Shown here: positions 60,687 through 64,000 of the stretch, piece by piece | Layout: each line of letters starts with the position of its first letter | Position numbering within the stretch: the stretch's first letter is position 1 | Assembly: GCA_008921705.1 (NCBI GenBank) | Contig: VFFE01007859.1 | Span: 1,915,919-1,979,918, forward strand | Source of the DNA: Burhinus oedicnemus | Lineage: Eukaryota > Chordata > Aves > Charadriiformes > Burhinidae | Direction of reading: 5' to 3' | Length of the DNA stretch: 64,000 nucleotides | Program-made: the position numbers and the translations under genes | The notes under the pieces: generated by a model | The model's input: only the letters and a program-made list of their open reading frames with translations | The model's database searches: none | Told to the model about the DNA's origin: nothing

Positions 60687-63600
60687 GGAATGTCATAACC
60701 TGTTTCTATACTTAACAGTCCTTTGTAGCTCCTTAATGTTTGTAACTCATGTAAAAGGAGCTGGTATTGTATTATATGTCTGTGGTTTAGAAGATGATTT
60801 ATTCTTTATTTCTTTTGTTAGATAATTTATAACTTGCTTAGAATTAAACTATTATGCTGAGGATTCAGAAAGGAGGTTTTTATTTACCCTGACATGTTCT
60901 TGTAGTATAAACCCTTCTTTCAGATTGATGTTCCGTTATCTTGGAATGCTGCTTAAATGCAGATGAATAGAGCATTTCCAGGTGGCATCACATGGCAAGC
61001 TAAAATTAAACTTCAACCAATATTTATGTTAGCATGTGAGACTACTTATAATTATTGGACTGTAAGCTGTGTTTCAAGAGAGAAGTTTTTGAAAATCGGT
61101 GCATTAGAATGAATATAAACCTTTCCTATGATGAAATTGCCCAGATGCATTTGATTCTCATGGTAGACACTCTGCTTGTGCTTTGTCCCCAGTTTATTTT
61201 CAGATTAATGTGCTTTTCATAATGCTCCATATTCATTATTTCGTCCTATGATAGTGGTCTCGCAGGCTTGCAGCTTTAATGAAGTGTGTTATCCGTTGCA
61301 GCAGCATGTGAATAATGTTTTGCATGTTAAGGCAAAGCTCCAGAGTGTGTATTTCTCTTTAAGAATTCCTAACAGTTTGTCCAGTGTAGGCTTTAGCAAA
61401 GACTTTAGGCTATTATGTGTTGCTCTTCCCTTTTGTGTATTATCTATTCTGATATTACTAGGCTATGACTGGGAGGGAATCAAATGGACAGAAGACTTGA
61501 CAAGTCTAATGGCAGAAAGTGATGTACAGTGTGTGTAGAATAGGATGCAGTCTATACATCTTTATCTACAAAGAGATTCAGGGGCTTTAAACATAGATAT
61601 ATCCTGCTGTTTTAAATACTCTAAAGTATTTTTTTGCCTCAATCCAGTTGCTGCTCCAGAAAGTCATGCGTATCTTCCCATCTGCCATTCCTAACCAGGT
61701 ACTTCGGTTTCAGTAGCACATCTTAAATGACCTCAGATCCACATGTATATCAGGTATAAACCTGATTTGCTCGTGCAGCCAAGAGAGCGTTCAGGATTCC
61801 CTTCCCAGTCAGCTACCTGGAGTGCCGCTCCCTTTCCACTGTCTGTTAAGAACCAAAGGTTATAATGAAAATGTACGACATTTCTTTTAGTTTGCATATC
61901 TAAAGTTTAGGTGGCTGATATCAGATGAGATTAGTTCTCCCAAATGGTTCCGGGTTTGCACGTGTGTTAATGCCCTCCATTGCCTAGGTCTCTCCTTTCT
62001 GAAACACCCTTTGTTATGCTTTCTTTTCGTTATACTTTCTTTTCCAAGCTTTCTTTAAATTTTTCTTTGTCTGACACATTGGCTTTGCACTCTGACTGAT
62101 TGTGCTGTGATAATAACACAAGGTGACTGAATTTCCATGCCTTGGAAAAATGCACAAAGCTTCTGGAGATCAGTTGGGTCAAACATCTGATACATACATC
62201 TGCCTTCATGTTTCACACTGCTGTAGTACCTAGAAGTTCACATATTTTTCCAGAAGCCTGGTAACATACCGCCTCCGATAATTAGTCAGTTTGTGTGATT
62301 TACTAGAAAAAGCCCCATATGTAACTTGCATCAATGCCTGCTGAGTATGCCATGGATTCCTAGTGTTTCCTCCTGCTGCTCATCTAATATCTATAGCATT
62401 TATTCTCCAGCCTCCTGCTCGCCTCGGCTGTGCCTGGCTGAGTGTTTAGCTTTTTAGAAACATATTCGCATTCATGGAATGCTGTTATAATCTTGAAGGA
62501 ACTGGATTCTTACTGATCTGAATGCAATTATTTGACTTTGTTTATAAACTATGCCCTTCTGACTAGTCCGATCATCTTAAGAGTTCCTTCTTTCTTGGTA
62601 AGTAAAGGAGAGAAAAGGGAGGCTTTCCTTCTTTTCTCTGCACATTTGAGAGTAACAAACATAGACACCTTAACTCATTGTTTATATGTTGGGTTTAAAG
62701 CTATTTGGTGTTTTGTTTATGTTTTAAAGCAGTATGTAAATCTCTGACTTTATACAGAGACATTTTTCACACTATTTTCTGTATTTGAAAAAGTGAAGCC
62801 TACACGGTATCCACACTGAGTATCCTCCTTCGTACTCAGTGCTGTCACTTCAAACATTCCCACAAAGCTAAATTACCTAAGTTCCTGTAAAATTATGCTA
62901 CATCTTATTATAATTTGGAAACTCTACAGTGTAACAATAGGCTTTTAAGTGCATGATACATTTATACACAAAAGCCGGCATTTCCAAAGAAAGGAATCTG
63001 AGCAGTCTTAGAAGGAAAATGAAAGAAAACTAATGAGAATTTATTTTTTTTTTAATTTTCCTGTTGATGAACACTTTGTGCACAAAACCAGCTTTCACAT
63101 CAAAAGGGAAACAGAGTTTGGGAAGCAGAGTCCAGGAGCTGCTCTTCACCTCTCCTTATCAACAACACCTTACCTAGGTGTTCTTCCATTGACTAAAAGG
63201 GCTACTCCAGATTTACAAAATTGTACAAAGAGAATGAGACGTTAGAGTCTCAGCTTGCCTTCAGAAAATGACTTGAGCATGCTCTTCTGGAACTACAGAA
63301 AATAAGGATTAGTATTCTGGTTTTATTGGGAATACTTGCAAGAATCCTACAACATGAGAAATAGATTTTTTCCAAGTTATTTTCAGTAGTGGAAACAATG
63401 TGAAAGCATATTGCTTTCCATCAGAAAACAGAAAAGCACCGTATGACTGAGCCGAAGCCAGTCTTCCTAACATAACTTTTGTTATTTTCTGGACAAAGCC
63501 CAGTAACTAATATGTCATTGTACACTGTGGGTTTTTTTCCAGCCTTTTAAATTGGCTTGTTGAATCTAACTGGTTGTATGCAGGTACAGATTTATCAAGA

Positions 63601-64000
63601 AGGAGAGAAGGTAAAGAAGCCATAGTCTCCTCATAAATGTCCCATCATTTTGGATGTGTGCCTTGTCACATTGTAAGGGAAAGACTGCACTGAAACCACA
63701 GATGCAGCCAAATATAATATGACAAATCAGTCCCCTCTTTATTGGCAGCATCTACTGCCCTCAGGTTACTTGTTCTGAATCAAATTCCAAAATTAAATAT
63801 TGCAGTTTTCCTGTCAAACAAAGCTGAGTAATTTGTTTCAAGTAAAATCTTCTGCCAGTAGCTAAAGAGTCTAAATTGAAGACAGCTTGGAAAATTGATG
63901 TAATAGGAAGTGATGCAAATCCTGGGAGAAAGGACAAACACATCCCCAAACACATTCTTTCTTCCCTGCCCCTCTCTGTGATTAACTGAATATATGGACA

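Larger units (their letters stand above)
49911..64000 (+). other. PCLO: PCLO intron (partial), leading toward the C2B exons
   Basis: About 14 kb of AT-rich sequence without any exon I recognise. It includes an AT-rich simple tract at 53181-53211, a T-run near 54068, a sense CR1 copy at about 56225-56960 and an A-rich run at 60663-60686. Short open frames are spread evenly, as expected by chance. I see no sign of another gene on either strand. Confidence 0.75.

Noticed and set aside
1..64000. CRISPR arrays, operons, tRNA or rRNA genes, phage or plasmid modules
   Set aside because: No regularly spaced repeats, no tRNA-like folds or rRNA wording recognised; the genome is clearly vertebrate nuclear.

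Overview
This is vertebrate nuclear DNA, most likely from a bird: AT-rich introns, short GT-AG bounded exons, CR1 LINE fragments ending in the (ATTCTATG)n-type tail, and one LTR of avian type. Nothing in it is prokaryotic, and the species cannot be told from the sequence. The only gene I can support is PCLO (Piccolo/Aczonin), a giant scaffold protein of the presynaptic active zone, on the + strand. The window covers an internal 3' part of the gene; transcription start, upstream exons and last exons lie outside.

Twelve PCLO exons can be placed with consistent splice sites and reading phase, 1350 coding bases in all. They encode the second half of the PDZ domain (6901-7009 and 7611-7678), a Ser/Pro-rich linker (10506-10717, 16305-16355), the C2A domain (17262-17392, an in-frame 27-base microexon at 18999-19025, 22711-22804, 28588-28659, start of 31748-31928), and a Ser-rich linker toward C2B (rest of 31748-31928, 32989-33183, 46203-46344, 49843-49910). 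Coding for C2B is absent; after 49910 about 14 kb of intron runs to the window edge.

Two regulated choices are readable. The 27-base microexon inserts QVMVVQNAS into C2A, the position of a known splice switch that changes Ca2+ response in mammalian Piccolo. At 33183/33184 the transcript can splice on toward C2B or read through to a stop after SKRRK, giving a C2B-less protein; a plausible polyadenylation site lies about 1 kb downstream (34243).

The rest is intron: six CR1 fragments (about 2443, 7867, 13361, 30043, 35797 and 56225), a solo LTR at 14293-14805 with a 5-base target duplication and a 20-N assembly gap, an expanded ATTCT pentanucleotide tract, a 27-base tandem duplication, and homopolymer or AT-rich runs. 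I found no second gene, RNA gene, CRISPR array or undescribed system; the observations worth checking are the PCLO splicing features and a few structural oddities.
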